From assembly GCA_021773355.1 (NCBI GenBank), contig JAJFKE010000050.1, positions 248,001 through 312,000 on the forward strand: a stretch of DNA of 64,000 nucleotides. The letters are read 5' to 3'. Of this stretch, positions 1 to 9,381 are shown one piece after another. Numbering within the stretch: the first letter of the stretch is position 1; the number at the start of each line of letters is the position of its first letter. The DNA is from Gammaproteobacteria bacterium (lineage in GTDB: Bacteria; Pseudomonadota; Gammaproteobacteria; Pseudomonadales; Pseudohongiellaceae). The notes below the pieces were generated by a model, which made no database searches, was not told the origin of the DNA, and worked only from the letters and a program-made list of their open reading frames with translations. Both the position numbers and the translations under genes were made by a program.

Positions 1-262
1 CTAAACAATGCTGATGAGTACCTGCCATTTTGGAAATCCAACAGTTTTCAGATGCCTGAGAATGGCTATTCTGGAACATGATTGTCCGCTCGGAATAGGA
101 GAGATTATTCGACAACATATTGCCCACTCCATAGGCCGCGAAGCCGCGCCGATCTTGACATATTCTGGTGCAGTGGTATCGTGTTCGGCCCTTTCTGCAA
201 TGCTCATTTATTGCACAGCCACTCGCATTAAGGGGAACTGATTGAATCGTCAGGCCCTATCA
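1..262. other. Leading stretch without a convincing gene
   Basis: There is an open frame on the plus strand (8–241, 77 codons, preceded by a stop) and an overlapping one on the minus strand (1–207). Neither shows a recognisable domain, signal peptide or strong ribosome-binding site. The plus frame could be the decayed C-terminal tail of a larger protein, but I could not place it in a family. Confidence 0.2.
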
Positions 263-333
263 AGGGAACCTCTGATTAATTATTCATACTCTCTGGCCTG
301 CAGAGAGTATGAATAATTAATCAGAGGTTCCCT
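263..333. repeat. Long perfect hairpin, MITE-like (copy 1)
   Basis: Two perfectly complementary 33-base arms (263–295 and 301–333) are separated by 5 bases. The outer ends read GGAACCTCTGATTAA, matching the ends of the elements at 7934–8098 and 50908–50962 apart from one or two positions. The four bases on each side (CAAG and CTGG) are not an exact duplication, so the target-site evidence is missing for this copy. It lies about 120 bases upstream of gltB and could form a very stable stem if transcribed. Confidence 0.8.
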
Positions 334-450
334 GGACAAATTCAGCAGCGTACTAACATCCTAACCCGAGAGACGAACCTCGATGGGGGATGAAGCTGCG
401 GAAATAAGAAAAGAGATAAACAGCGACTACTGCAAGAGAACTTATTGACT

Positions 451-3400
451 ATGAGCAAGGAAAATCGAATCCCTTTAAAGTTTGGGTATCCTGAAAAAAC
501 AGGACTTTATGACCCAGCTCAGGAAAAGGATTCCTGTGGAGTGGGATTCGTTGCGAATATCAAAGGAAAGCCCAGCCATCAAATAATGCTGGACGCTTAC
601 CATCTAAATTCCCGTATGGACCACCGCGGTGGTTGTGGCTTCGAAGCGAATACTGGCGATGGAGCGGGCATTTTAATGGCGCTTCCCGATAGCTTCTTTC
701 ATAAAATTGCGAAAACAGAATTCGCCACTGATTTGCCCGATGCAGGGCAATTTGCGGTAGGCAACATCTTCCTGCCGCAAGTAGATGAAGAAAGAGAGCA
801 GTGCCGAGAAGCAATTAATCAGATTATTACCGAAGAAGATCAGCAATTGGTGGGTTGGCGAGAAGTTCCTATCGACGCAGAGGGAGCTGACGTAGGCCCC
901 GCTGCCTTGATGGCACAACCGAAAATCGAGCAGCTATTTATCGCCGCTCAAGCTGGTTTAGATCAAGAGCAATTCGAAAGAAAGCTCTACATTATTCGAA
1001 AGCGATTTACTCACCGTCTACGCGGTGATGCAGCGCTTACCGAAGCAAAGCAATTGTATGCTTGTAGCCTTTCTACCAAGGTTATTGTCTACAAGGGTAT
1101 GCTCACACCTGGTCAGTTATTCCCTTTTTATAAAGACCTGACTAACCCCGATTTTGAAACCCATATGGCAATGGTGCATTCACGATTCAGCACCAATACT
1201 TTTCCTTCCTGGGACAGAGCACAGCCAAACCGATTCATGAGTCACAACGGTGAGATTAATACCTTACGTGGCAATGTAAACTCGATGGTGGCGCGACAGG
1301 GCACCGCCAAGACCGATGTCTTTGGCGACAAGCTCGAACAATTGTTCCCGGTAATCGATGACGATTGTTCCGATTCGGGAAGTTTTGATGCCGTGTTGGA
1401 ATTCATGCTGCTCTCCGGCCGATCATTACCTGCATCGGTAATGATGATGATTCCAGAAGCCTGGCAATCAGATGTCAACATGGCGCAGGTCAAAAAAGAT
1501 TTTTACGAATATCATTCAGCCTTGATGGAACCCTGGGATGGGCCTGCTTCCATCGTGTTTTCAGATGGTCACTATATAGGTGCAGTATTAGACAGAAACG
1601 GATTACGCCCCAGTCGTTACTACGTGACCCATGATGACAAGGTCATCATGGCTTCCGAAGTAGGTGTAGTGCACGTTGATCCAGCAAACGTAAAACTGAA
1701 GGGTCGCCTGCAGCCCGGCAAGATGTTCCTGTTGGATTTCGAGGAAGGCAGACTAATTCCTGATGAGGAAGTGAAGCAGACTATCGCCACCAAGAATCCC
1801 TATGGCGAGTGGTTGGCTGAACAGAAAGTCACTCTGGAAAATGTAGCCAGGGGCAGCGCTGCACATTCCCTGGATGGCGAAAATATTCTACAACGCATGC
1901 AGGCCTTCGGTTACACCACCGAGACAATGCAATTCATGCTAATCCCTTTGGTTACTGAATCACGTGACCCGCTAGGCTCGATGGGAAATGATTCCGCGCT
2001 CGCCTGTTTATCCGACAAGCCGCGCATGATTTACGATTACTTCAAGCAACTGTTTGCCCAGGTTACAAATCCGCCAATCGATTCGATTCGTGAAGAAATT
2101 GTAATGTCGCTGCAATGCTTTCTCGGACCAGAAGGTAACTTATTGCAGACAACAGCCGAGCAGGCACATCGACTAAGCCTCGACCACCCGATTCTCTCTA
2201 ATCAACAGCTGTCTGACATAAGAGACATGGACTATCGAGGCATGAAATCCAAGCAAATCGATATTAGCTTTGATAGTAACGAAGAAAACGGTTTCAGCAA
2301 TGCACTGGATAGAATTTGTACGGAAGCAGAGTCGGCGATAGACGATGGCTTTGCATTTGTTATTCTTTCCGACCGCCTCACTTCAGGCACCCGCATTCCG
2401 CTAAGCGCACTACTAGCCTGCGGCGCTGTTCACCAACACCTGATTAGCTCGCGCAAACGAACTCAGATTGGAGTGATTATTGAAACCGGAGAAGCAAGAG
2501 AAGTGCATCATCACTGCTTGTTAACCGGCTATGGCGCCGACGCCATTAACCCCTATCTGGCTTTTGAAGCATTATGGCAGGCACAACAGGACGGTTTATT
2601 AGGAGCCATGTTCGCCGACGAGGACGAACTGGTTTACGGTTATAAGAAGGGTGTTGCCAAAGGCATGCTGAAAGTCATGGCAAAAATGGGCATCTCGACT
2701 CTACAATCCTACAAAGGTGCGCAGATTTTCGAAGCCGTTGGCTTGGCAGACGAAGTAGTGAACCGTTGTTTTTCCGGAACGGCTTCTCGCGTGCAAGGTG
2801 TGAATTTCGATGTACTAATCAAAGAGTCGCGCCGCCGTCACGCTATTGGCTTTCCCAAGCGAGACGGTGATCGCATTCCAGTGTTACCAAATCCAGGCGA
2901 TTTTCATTGGCGCTCTGGCGGTGATTCCCATATGTGGAATCCGAACACCATCGCCAACCTGCAGGTAGCTGCACGTACCAACAGTGCCGAGGCCTATGCC
3001 GCATTCGCCAAGCATTCAAATGAAGACGCGACTCGACGTTGCACTTTCAGAGGGCTGCTAAAATTCAAGCATGGTGTTAACCCTTCTATTTCCATTGACG
3101 AAGTGGAGCCGGCCAGTGAAATTGTAAAACGCTTTGCTACCGGCGCGATGAGCTTTGGTTCTATCTCTGAAGAAAGTCATGAGTCTCTAGCTATTGCCAT
3201 GAATCGTATTGGTGGTAAATCCAATACCGGCGAAGGAGGAGAAGATTCAGAACGGTTTAAGGTAATGGCTAATGGCGATTCAAAGCGCTCGGCCATCAAG
3301 CAGGTTGCCTCTGGAAGATTTGGAGTAACAGCTTGGTATCTTACCAACGCCGATGAACTGCAAATTAAAATTGCGCAAGGTGCGAAACCCGGTGAAGGTG

Positions 3401-4998
3401 GTGAGCTACCGGGCGGCAAAGTTGATGAGAAGATCGCTCGCATTCGTCACTCAACACCAGGCGTGGGACTAATTAGTCCACCGCCACACCACGATATCTA
3501 TTCCATTGAAGATATTGCACAACTTATTCACGATTTGAAGAACGCCAACCGTGAAGCTCGCATCAGTGTGAAACTTGTGGCTGAGGTTGGCGTCGGCACT
3601 ATCGCCGCGGGTGTTACCAAGGCCAAGACCGATCATCTGGTAATTGCTGGACACGATGGTGGCACCGGGGCTTCGCCTCTGACTTCTATCAAGCATGCTG
3701 GCCTACCTTGGGAATTGGGTGTTGCCGAAACTCATCAGACACTTGTTATGAATAACTTGCGTTCTCGCGTGGTATTACAAACCGACGGTCAGCTAAAGAC
3801 TGGTAGAGACATAGCAATAGCTACCCTGCTTGGTGCAGAAGAATACGGTTTTGCCACCGCTCCGCTAATTACTTTGGGCTGCATAATGATGCGTAAGTGT
3901 CATCTGAATACCTGCCCAGTTGGTATTGCTACTCAGGATCCCGATCTGCGTAAGAAATTCAAGGGTAAGCCAGAACACGTGGTCAACTATCTTTTTATGG
4001 TTGCCGAAGAGATGCGCGACATCATGGCTGATTTAGGCGTTCGCACTGTAAATGAAATGATTGGCCGAGTTGATCTATTGCAGGCCGATGATGCCATCAA
4101 TCACTGGAAGGCTGACGGACTTGATTTAAGTGGCATGCTGCAGCCAGCAAAAGTTGTATTCGAAGGCACTGAATTTTACAAGACCATGGATCAAGACCAT
4201 GGCCTCGATATGGCGCTGGATAATGAATTAATACGCCTGTCTAAACTGGCACTGGAGACCGGTGACAAAGTTGAGATCGAGACTGAAATTATCAATACCA
4301 ATCGCGTCGTTGGCACAATGCTCTCCAACGAAGTCGCCAAACGCTGGAAGGAAGCGATGTTGCCGGAAGACACTATTAGCATCAAATTGTCCGGCTCCGC
4401 TGGTCAAAGTCTGGGGGCGTGGCTAGCTAAGGGTATTACTCTTACGGTTGAAGGTGATGCCAATGACTACGTCGGCAAGGGGCTCTCTGGAGGCAAGATT
4501 GTCATCTATCCACCGAAGAACTCCACCTTCAAGGCCGAAGAGAGCGTGATTGCAGGTAATGTGAATCTCTACGGCGCCACGGCAGGCGAGGCCTATTTCC
4601 GGGGAATCGTGGCTGAACGGTTTGCGGTAAGAAACAGTGGAGCGAAAGCCGTGGTAGAAGGTATCGGTGATCATGGCTGTGAGTATATGACCGGCGGACG
4701 CATAGTCATACTCGGCAAAACAGGACGAAACTTCGGTGCCGGAATGAGCGGCGGAATTGCCTATGTTTGGGACCCTGCCTGCGAATTTCCCAGGCAATGC
4801 AATACGGGAACATTCGAGTTGGAGCCTCTCAGCAGCACCGAAGACATCATGGAACTAAAATCAATGATCAAGAAGCATTTCTTGTACACAGATTCGCCTG
4901 TAGCAAAAAATATTTTGGACAACTGGGAAAAGCATCAATCTGAGTTTGTTAAAGTCATGCCCACCGACTACAAGCGTGTGTTGATGAACGCCGTCTAA
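451..4998 (+). CDS. gltB: Glutamate synthase (NADPH) large subunit
   Basis: This is the large subunit of glutamate synthase, which converts 2-oxoglutarate and glutamine to two glutamates in cytoplasmic ammonia assimilation. At 1515 residues it has the family's usual length. The class II glutamine amidotransferase domain is N-terminal. Its nucleophile is Cys29 (DSCGVGF), exposed after removal of a 28-residue propeptide, as is known for the family. A central domain and an FMN-binding synthase domain follow, with the iron-sulfur cysteines in CIMMRKCHLNTCPVG near residues 1145–1156. The C-terminal GXGXG helix domain completes the protein. I take the ATG at 451; a TTG two codons earlier (445) is also possible. 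It is followed by gltD after 104 bases. Confidence 0.97.
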   Translation: MSKENRIPLKFGYPEKTGLYDPAQEKDSCGVGFVANIKGKPSHQIMLDAYHLNSRMDHRGGCGFEANTGDGAGILMALPDSFFHKIAKTEFATDLPDAGQFAVGNIFLPQVDEEREQCREAINQIITEEDQQLVGWREVPIDAEGADVGPAALMAQPKIEQLFIAAQAGLDQEQFERKLYIIRKRFTHRLRGDAALTEAKQLYACSLSTKVIVYKGMLTPGQLFPFYKDLTNPDFETHMAMVHSRFSTNTFPSWDRAQPNRFMSHNGEINTLRGNVNSMVARQGTAKTDVFGDKLEQLFPVIDDDCSDSGSFDAVLEFMLLSGRSLPASVMMMIPEAWQSDVNMAQVKKDFYEYHSALMEPWDGPASIVFSDGHYIGAVLDRNGLRPSRYYVTHDDKVIMASEVGVVHVDPANVKLKGRLQPGKMFLLDFEEGRLIPDEEVKQTIATKNPYGEWLAEQKVTLENVARGSAAHSLDGENILQRMQAFGYTTETMQFMLIPLVTESRDPLGSMGNDSALACLSDKPRMIYDYFKQLFAQVTNPPIDSIREEIVMSLQCFLGPEGNLLQTTAEQAHRLSLDHPILSNQQLSDIRDMDYRGMKSKQIDISFDSNEENGFSNALDRICTEAESAIDDGFAFVILSDRLTSGTRIPLSALLACGAVHQHLISSRKRTQIGVIIETGEAREVHHHCLLTGYGADAINPYLAFEALWQAQQDGLLGAMFADEDELVYGYKKGVAKGMLKVMAKMGISTLQSYKGAQIFEAVGLADEVVNRCFSGTASRVQGVNFDVLIKESRRRHAIGFPKRDGDRIPVLPNPGDFHWRSGGDSHMWNPNTIANLQVAARTNSAEAYAAFAKHSNEDATRRCTFRGLLKFKHGVNPSISIDEVEPASEIVKRFATGAMSFGSISEESHESLAIAMNRIGGKSNTGEGGEDSERFKVMANGDSKRSAIKQVASGRFGVTAWYLTNADELQIKIAQGAKPGEGGELPGGKVDEKIARIRHSTPGVGLISPPPHHDIYSIEDIAQLIHDLKNANREARISVKLVAEVGVGTIAAGVTKAKTDHLVIAGHDGGTGASPLTSIKHAGLPWELGVAETHQTLVMNNLRSRVVLQTDGQLKTGRDIAIATLLGAEEYGFATAPLITLGCIMMRKCHLNTCPVGIATQDPDLRKKFKGKPEHVVNYLFMVAEEMRDIMADLGVRTVNEMIGRVDLLQADDAINHWKADGLDLSGMLQPAKVVFEGTEFYKTMDQDHGLDMALDNELIRLSKLALETGDKVEIETEIINTNRVVGTMLSNEVAKRWKEAMLPEDTISIKLSGSAGQSLGAWLAKGITLTVEGDANDYVGKGLSGGKIVIYPPKNSTFKAEESVIAGNVNLYGATAGEAYFRGIVAERFAVRNSGAKAVVEGIGDHGCEYMTGGRIVILGKTGRNFGAGMSGGIAYVWDPACEFPRQCNTGTFELEPLSSTEDIMELKSMIKKHFLYTDSPVAKNILDNWEKHQSEFVKVMPTDYKRVLMNAV

Positions 4999-5024
4999 GA
5001 GACGTCAAGACATGAAAATTAATT

Positions 5025-5057
5025 TTAGCTAATCCAGCAATAAACTGGATTAGCTAA
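5025..5057 (+). terminator. Perfect hairpin between gltB and gltD
   Basis: Thirteen-base perfect arms (5025–5037 and 5045–5057, TTAGCTAATCCAG and its complement) flank a 7-base loop. No T-run follows, so it is a weak candidate for intrinsic termination. A partial attenuator or an mRNA-stabilising stem that adjusts the gltB:gltD ratio is equally possible. Confidence 0.4.
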
Positions 5058-5102
5058 TTGAGGTGAACCTCGATAGTAACCGATGAGCTGGTAGGAAGTT
5101 TA

Positions 5103-6542
5103 ATGGGAAAGCCAACAGGATTTAAGGAATTTGATCGACAGACCGAACCCTATCGCAACGCGATGGATAGGTTGATGGACTATAAAGAAATTTATACTAA
5201 CCACAACGACGATCTTCTAAATAATCAAGGCGCACGCTGCATGGACTGCGGCGTACCTTTCTGCCAGTCTGAAGAAGGCTGCCCTGTTTACAATCTTATT
5301 CCCGAATGGAACGACCTGGTGTACAAGAACCGCTGGCAAGAAGCGCTGGACCGCCTGCACAAAACTAATAATTTCCCGGAATTTACCGGTCGCGTTTGTC
5401 CCGCTCCTTGCGAAGGTGCCTGTGTTCTTGGGGTTAACGAACCAGCGGTTACCATTAAGAACATCGAATGCGCAATCGCCGACAAAGGTTTCGAAAACGG
5501 CTGGGTGCTGGCCAAACCTCCACTTGAGCGAAGCGACAAGAAAGTTGCGATTGTGGGATCTGGACCCGCTGGCCTTGCTGCGGCAGCGCAATTAAATCAT
5601 GCGGGTCACAACGTAACTGTCTATGAAAGAGATGATCGTATTGGCGGACTGTTGATGTACGGCATTCCTAATATGAAACTCGATAAAGACATCGTCGATC
5701 GCCGCGTAAGCTTGCTGAAAGAAGAAGGTGTTAACTTCACCGTCAATGCCGACGTTGGTGGCAGTGGTGAAAACAAGGTCGACATTGATCGACTGCTTAA
5801 TGAGAACGACGCCCTGATACTTGCAACTGGCGCGACTACTGCACGTGACTTAAATATTCCGAATCGTGAAGGAGACGGTATTCATTTAGCTATGGAATTC
5901 CTCCACAAGAACACCAAGAGTCTTTTGGACTCCGATCTTGAGGACGGTGGCTATCTGAGCGCTAAAGACAAGAAGGTTATTGTCATCGGGGGCGGTGACA
6001 CCGGAACAGATTGTATCGCTACTGCACTAAGGCACGGCTGTCAGTCTCTGGTGAATTTTGAGATTATGCCGATACCCCCTCTGCATAGAGCTCCGGACAA
6101 CCCATGGCCCCTATGGCCAAAAATTTACAGAGTTGATTACGGGCATCAAGAGGCAGCTGAAAAATTTGGTCAAGACCCTAGAGTCTTTTCAATTTCCGGC
6201 AAAGATCTGGTGCGCGACGACGAAGGACGCCTGCTAGGAATCAACACGGTTAACGTCGATGAGAATTTCAAAGAAGTTCCTGGCACAGAACAATTCTGGG
6301 AAGCTGATTTGATTTTGCTGTCCATGGGTTTTCTAGGTCCGGAGCATTATCTCAGCGATGCGCTAGGCTTAGAGTTAGATGACCGCTCAAACTACAAAGC
6401 AGAATATCGAGATTTTCGAACATCTAAGGCAAAAGTATTTGCGGCTGGCGATTGCCGACGCGGACAGTCACTGGTGGTTCGTGCTATCGACGAAGGTCGA
6501 CTGGTAGCCGAACAGATCGATCGATTACTCAGCGGCGAATAG
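5103..6542 (+). CDS. gltD: Glutamate synthase (NADPH) small subunit
   Basis: This is the FAD- and NADPH-binding partner of GltB, which passes electrons from NADPH to the large subunit. Its 479 residues fit the family. The N-terminal cysteine clusters ([16 protein letters not shown] near residue 46 and [12 protein letters not shown] near residue 98) bind 4Fe-4S centres. Two Rossmann motifs follow: [14 protein letters not shown] near residue 149 for FAD and [12 protein letters not shown] near residue 298 for NADPH. The ATG at 5103 follows a TAGGAAG ribosome-binding site. It lies 104 bases after gltB in the same direction and very probably belongs to the same operon, with a stable hairpin in the gap. 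Confidence 0.97.
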   Translation: MGKPTGFKEFDRQTEPYRNAMDRLMDYKEIYTNHNDDLLNNQGARCMDCGVPFCQSEEGCPVYNLIPEWNDLVYKNRWQEALDRLHKTNNFPEFTGRVCPAPCEGACVLGVNEPAVTIKNIECAIADKGFENGWVLAKPPLERSDKKVAIVGSGPAGLAAAAQLNHAGHNVTVYERDDRIGGLLMYGIPNMKLDKDIVDRRVSLLKEEGVNFTVNADVGGSGENKVDIDRLLNENDALILATGATTARDLNIPNREGDGIHLAMEFLHKNTKSLLDSDLEDGGYLSAKDKKVIVIGGGDTGTDCIATALRHGCQSLVNFEIMPIPPLHRAPDNPWPLWPKIYRVDYGHQEAAEKFGQDPRVFSISGKDLVRDDEGRLLGINTVNVDENFKEVPGTEQFWEADLILLSMGFLGPEHYLSDALGLELDDRSNYKAEYRDFRTSKAKVFAAGDCRRGQSLVVRAIDEGRLVAEQIDRLLSGE

Positions 6543-6554
6543 CTTTTCAGAACG

Positions 6555-6587
6555 AGCGGTCGCCTTCGGGGGATGAAGACGACCGCT
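6555..6587 (+). terminator. Possible terminator after gltD
   Basis: An AGCGGTCG/CGACCGCT stem (6555–6562 with 6580–6587) lies 13 bases after the gltD stop. No T-run follows, so intrinsic termination is uncertain. Confidence 0.35.
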
Positions 6588-6670
6588 AACCCACTGCCCT
6601 GCTCGAACCTCTTACTTCAAGCCGGTGTCCAAGCTGTCTCAATAATCCAAGGCGAAACAGCCAATTCTAA

Positions 6671-7795
6671 TTAGGAACCCGGCGTAAAGTCCTGCAACTC
6701 AAGGCGCTCTTCACTATCTGGCTTGGTTTCGAGAATCAGGCCGGTTCCCGGTTTGTAGTACTTATTCTCTTGTTCTCCGGGTTCAATTGGCGTGTACTCG
6801 AGATTCTGTAAACATGCTCCCTCACAGTCGAAACCTGAAGAAGTTGACTCGCTGGCGGTAATGCTCACAGTTTCCCCAATATCTTCAGCTTCACCGATAC
6901 GGTACTCCTGTCTGAGAGTCTCGCCCACAACAGGCATACTTCTGAACAAAATACCCGCCTTGGCGCCGTCAACGCCAGCCTCCCAGGAACCGTCAATGTC
7001 TGTAAGCTCCCCATCTTCAAAATTTCGGGAGAGTTCACCCATGTACCAAACATTGCCGTCGGAATCCTGCCCATACCAATCGAAGGTGTCTTCAATGATT
7101 TCACCGTCTTCTTCCACGACGTCCTGCACGACAATTGCCTCAATTCCCTCAATCTCTCTGGTTTCATCTAGGACTGTAACGGTGATGACTTCGCCGTCTC
7201 CTTCGTATACCCAAACATTACCTACTACCAGTGGGAAGAATGGGTTTGGGTTCGCCGCAATCTCCTCGACAGTTAGAAATGTGAGTGAATCAAGATCAGG
7301 ATCATAAGGGTCTTCACCAAAGATAGCGCAGAGCTTGTCGTGCTCCTCTTCAATATCGCCACATTCCTCTAATGCTTCCACACGCTCTTCTGCTGCTTCT
7401 GAAAAACATTCCTGCTGTTCATCAATATCCGCGAAGTTGAAGCAGTTCCCCTGCCTTTCAAAATACTCTTCCTGAACTTCTGACTTGCAGGACAATAGTT
7501 GTGCATTGGTAGTTCTTGAACAGGCACCCTCGCCACTTACCATCGCTGGCGCATCGACGTCCACATCGCTTAGTGAGGATTCGTTGAGTGAGAAACTTAT
7601 CTCGCTACTGTTTTTAGAAGCAACCAATTCGGCAGAAAGCGCTCTTGTTTCGCCTTCACCGTCTTCGTATTCAAGATACGGAATATCGATAATAAAATTA
7701 TCATCGTCTTCTGTAACCTGTGGATATTGTTGCGCGACGGCGGCTGTAGTAAACAACCAGCCTACTGCCAAAAGTGTAATTTTTTGTCTATTCAT
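6671..7795 (-). CDS. Acidic secreted protein of unknown function
   Basis: I do not recognise a named function. The 374-residue protein begins with a clear Sec signal peptide ending near AVAQQ, so it is exported. The mature part is strikingly acidic, with EEDGE- and EEEH-type runs. It has two regions: a cysteine-containing N-terminal half with CX6–15C pairs between about residues 90 and 155, and a C-terminal beta-rich half that starts at PFFPLVVGNVWVYEG. That half contains DTFDWYGQDSDGNVWYMGE, a motif I associate with a widespread family of uncharacterised exported proteins. It is transcribed away from a MITE (7930–8102) and carries an inverted repeat upstream that also occurs upstream of the porin at 8124–9200. 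Confidence 0.8.
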   Translation of the reverse strand: MNRQKITLLAVGWLFTTAAVAQQYPQVTEDDDNFIIDIPYLEYEDGEGETRALSAELVASKNSSEISFSLNESSLSDVDVDAPAMVSGEGACSRTTNAQLLSCKSEVQEEYFERQGNCFNFADIDEQQECFSEAAEERVEALEECGDIEEEHDKLCAIFGEDPYDPDLDSLTFLTVEEIAANPNPFFPLVVGNVWVYEGDGEVITVTVLDETREIEGIEAIVVQDVVEEDGEIIEDTFDWYGQDSDGNVWYMGELSRNFEDGELTDIDGSWEAGVDGAKAGILFRSMPVVGETLRQEYRIGEAEDIGETVSITASESTSSGFDCEGACLQNLEYTPIEPGEQENKYYKPGTGLILETKPDSEERLELQDFTPGS

Positions 7796-7913
7796 AGCAA
7801 ATCTCCAGGGTGAGGAAAAAAATCTCGACGAGCAAGATTGGGATCCTCTGATCCCTATGCTTCACGAGTTTTCCTATCCTAATGAATGAACCTAACCAGA
7901 GACTTACCGGAGG

Positions 7914-7929
7914 ATTACCAAATGGTTAT
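7914..7929. promoter_or_regulatory. Inverted-repeat operator candidate, site A
   Basis: The sequence ATTACCA-AA-TGGTTAT is a 7-2-7 inverted repeat with one mismatch, flanked by G and C. It lies 119 bases upstream of the start of the secreted-protein gene (7795). The same motif in perfect form lies at 9283–9298. A two-component regulator is encoded beside the second copy. Confidence 0.45.
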
Positions 7930-8102
7930 CTAGGGACCCTCTGATTAACTCCAACACCTCTGCGTGACCTGAAGCGTACAGATTCTAGACACCGTTTGCC
8001 GCTAATGGTCACTCCCTTAGCAACAACGGCAACGACGAAGATGGGCGCTTCAGGCCGCGCCCTTCGGGGCATTTGGTTTGGAGTTAATCAGAGGGTCCCT
8101 AG
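7930..8102. mobile_element. MITE with IS5-like ends and CTAG duplication (copy 2)
   Basis: The element spans 7934–8098 (165 bases). Its ends, GGACCCTCTGATTAACTCCAA and the exact complement, are flanked by CTAG on both sides (7930–7933 and 8099–8102). Including the duplication, the arms match over 25 bases. A second inner inverted pair (CCTGAAGCG/CGCTTCAGG) is present. There is no transposase frame inside. CTAG fits the YTAR target preference known for part of the IS5 family, so a non-autonomous IS5-type derivative is the best reading. Confidence 0.75.
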
Positions 8103-8123
8103 CGTAGTAAAAGATCGGAGATT

Positions 8124-9200
8124 TCAGAATTCGAAGGCGAACCAAATAGCGATTGTATTTCCCTTGGTAAGGAAAATGTCATCGTCTTCTTCGACGAATC
8201 CTTTTTTATAATCTGACTTAAGATATTCAGCAGTCATGCTGATTCTGTTGGGCAATCGCCAGGTGAACGCGATACCAATTTGCTGTTCAGGAGCATCAAT
8301 CAATTCCTTGCTCCGCTCATATCTGAAGGCTACTTCAAAACTGCTATTAGGAAAATAGGCTGCCTCGATGTTCCAGGATTCGGGTCGGTCTTCACTAATA
8401 TCGAATTCCCGAAACTGCTCCAATGCCTTTAACACTTCAAACGATACGTCCCAGCTATTCGCTTCATAAACGGCATAGGCATTCCAGGCGCCGACCTTTT
8501 TTTGATAAATATTATTCTCTTCACGTAGAAATTCTTCATCGGATTCCGCAAGATTGGAGATGTAGCCTGCACCAACATTCAAGCGTCCATCCAGTAGCAA
8601 TGCATCTACCGCTGCTCCCCAACCTACATCATCTTTTGATTCACCCAGCTTTCTTGTTTCGCCATCGAATGCAAACACAGCAAATTCCACGACATCCAAT
8701 AAGTCATAATCTACCTGAAACATGTCGCGGCGAGTTTCTGCGAATTCCAATAGAGGACCGGTGACAAAATGACTGTAGTACAGTCCGAAAGGAGCATAGA
8801 AACGCCCTGCACTGAAGCCAATGTCACCTACATCAGCGGCTACTATTAGCTCATCCATGATTGGGTCGCGACTGTCTTCGGTGTATTCAAGAATTAGCTC
8901 GGCTTCGAAAATATCCATAATCGAGATATCGAACGCAGCTTGTACGGAAGGGTCAGTACTAAAGTCATAGTGATCAGATAGCTCGACATCGAAATTGCTT
9001 ACTTCGCGAATAGATTCAGCTTCCACCAAGCCTGAAAACGTGAGCCAGTCCGTAAGTTCGGTTCCAAGGCCGGCCTCCCGTCGTTCCTCTCTGGTTCTAT
9101 AGTTTCCAGCTCTTTCTGCATCGAGACCGGATTCCGCTTGCTGCTGGGCATAGACTACGGGCGCAAACACGAGCAGTGTGGACAGGAAAAGCCTTTTCAT
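8124..9200 (-). CDS. Outer-membrane beta-barrel protein, LbtU/porin-like
   Basis: This 358-residue protein has a Sec signal peptide (cleavage near VYAQQ). It then shows a long series of alternating hydrophobic and polar strands and ends in a C-terminal phenylalanine (WFAFEF), as outer-membrane barrels do. The segment with GRFYAPFGLYYSHFVTGPLL and the general pattern resemble the LbtU-type siderophore porins, but substrate cannot be told from sequence. A region near residue 25–45 (ERAGNYRTREERREAGLG) may be a short periplasmic helix. The gene is divergent from an OmpR-type regulator, with a 181-base shared intergenic region holding an inverted repeat, so control by that regulator is likely but inferred. 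Confidence 0.75.
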   Translation of the reverse strand: MKRLFLSTLLVFAPVVYAQQQAESGLDAERAGNYRTREERREAGLGTELTDWLTFSGLVEAESIREVSNFDVELSDHYDFSTDPSVQAAFDISIMDIFEAELILEYTEDSRDPIMDELIVAADVGDIGFSAGRFYAPFGLYYSHFVTGPLLEFAETRRDMFQVDYDLLDVVEFAVFAFDGETRKLGESKDDVGWGAAVDALLLDGRLNVGAGYISNLAESDEEFLREENNIYQKKVGAWNAYAVYEANSWDVSFEVLKALEQFREFDISEDRPESWNIEAAYFPNSSFEVAFRYERSKELIDAPEQQIGIAFTWRLPNRISMTAEYLKSDYKKGFVEEDDDIFLTKGNTIAIWFAFEF

Positions 9201-9282
9201 TTGTATCTCAGTTTCTATTCAACGGTAAATTTGACCAATTTAGTTGGAAATATATCCTCAACCAGGACACTGTTGAACTTCG

Positions 9283-9298
9283 ATTACCAAATGGTAAT
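9283..9298. promoter_or_regulatory. Inverted-repeat operator candidate, site B
   Basis: ATTACCA-AA-TGGTAAT is a perfect 7-2-7 inverted repeat. It sits between the divergent porin (start 9200) and response-regulator (start 9382) genes, about 84 bases from each. It matches site A at 7914–7929 in 15 of 16 positions. Confidence 0.5.
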
Positions 9299-9381
9299 GT
9301 TAAGTAGAATGCCACATTACTGATGAAAATACAGACTATGGTAAACTTTGATCAGTACTGCCTGCTGAACTGTAAAGAGAC

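Noticed and set aside
4423-4797. 124-codon frame antisense to gltB
   Set aside because: It is a shadow of a strongly conserved gene, with no own ribosome-binding site.
6792-7307. 171-codon frame on the plus strand
   Set aside because: It is antisense to the secreted-protein gene. Its serine-rich composition is the mirror of the acidic codons on the other strand.
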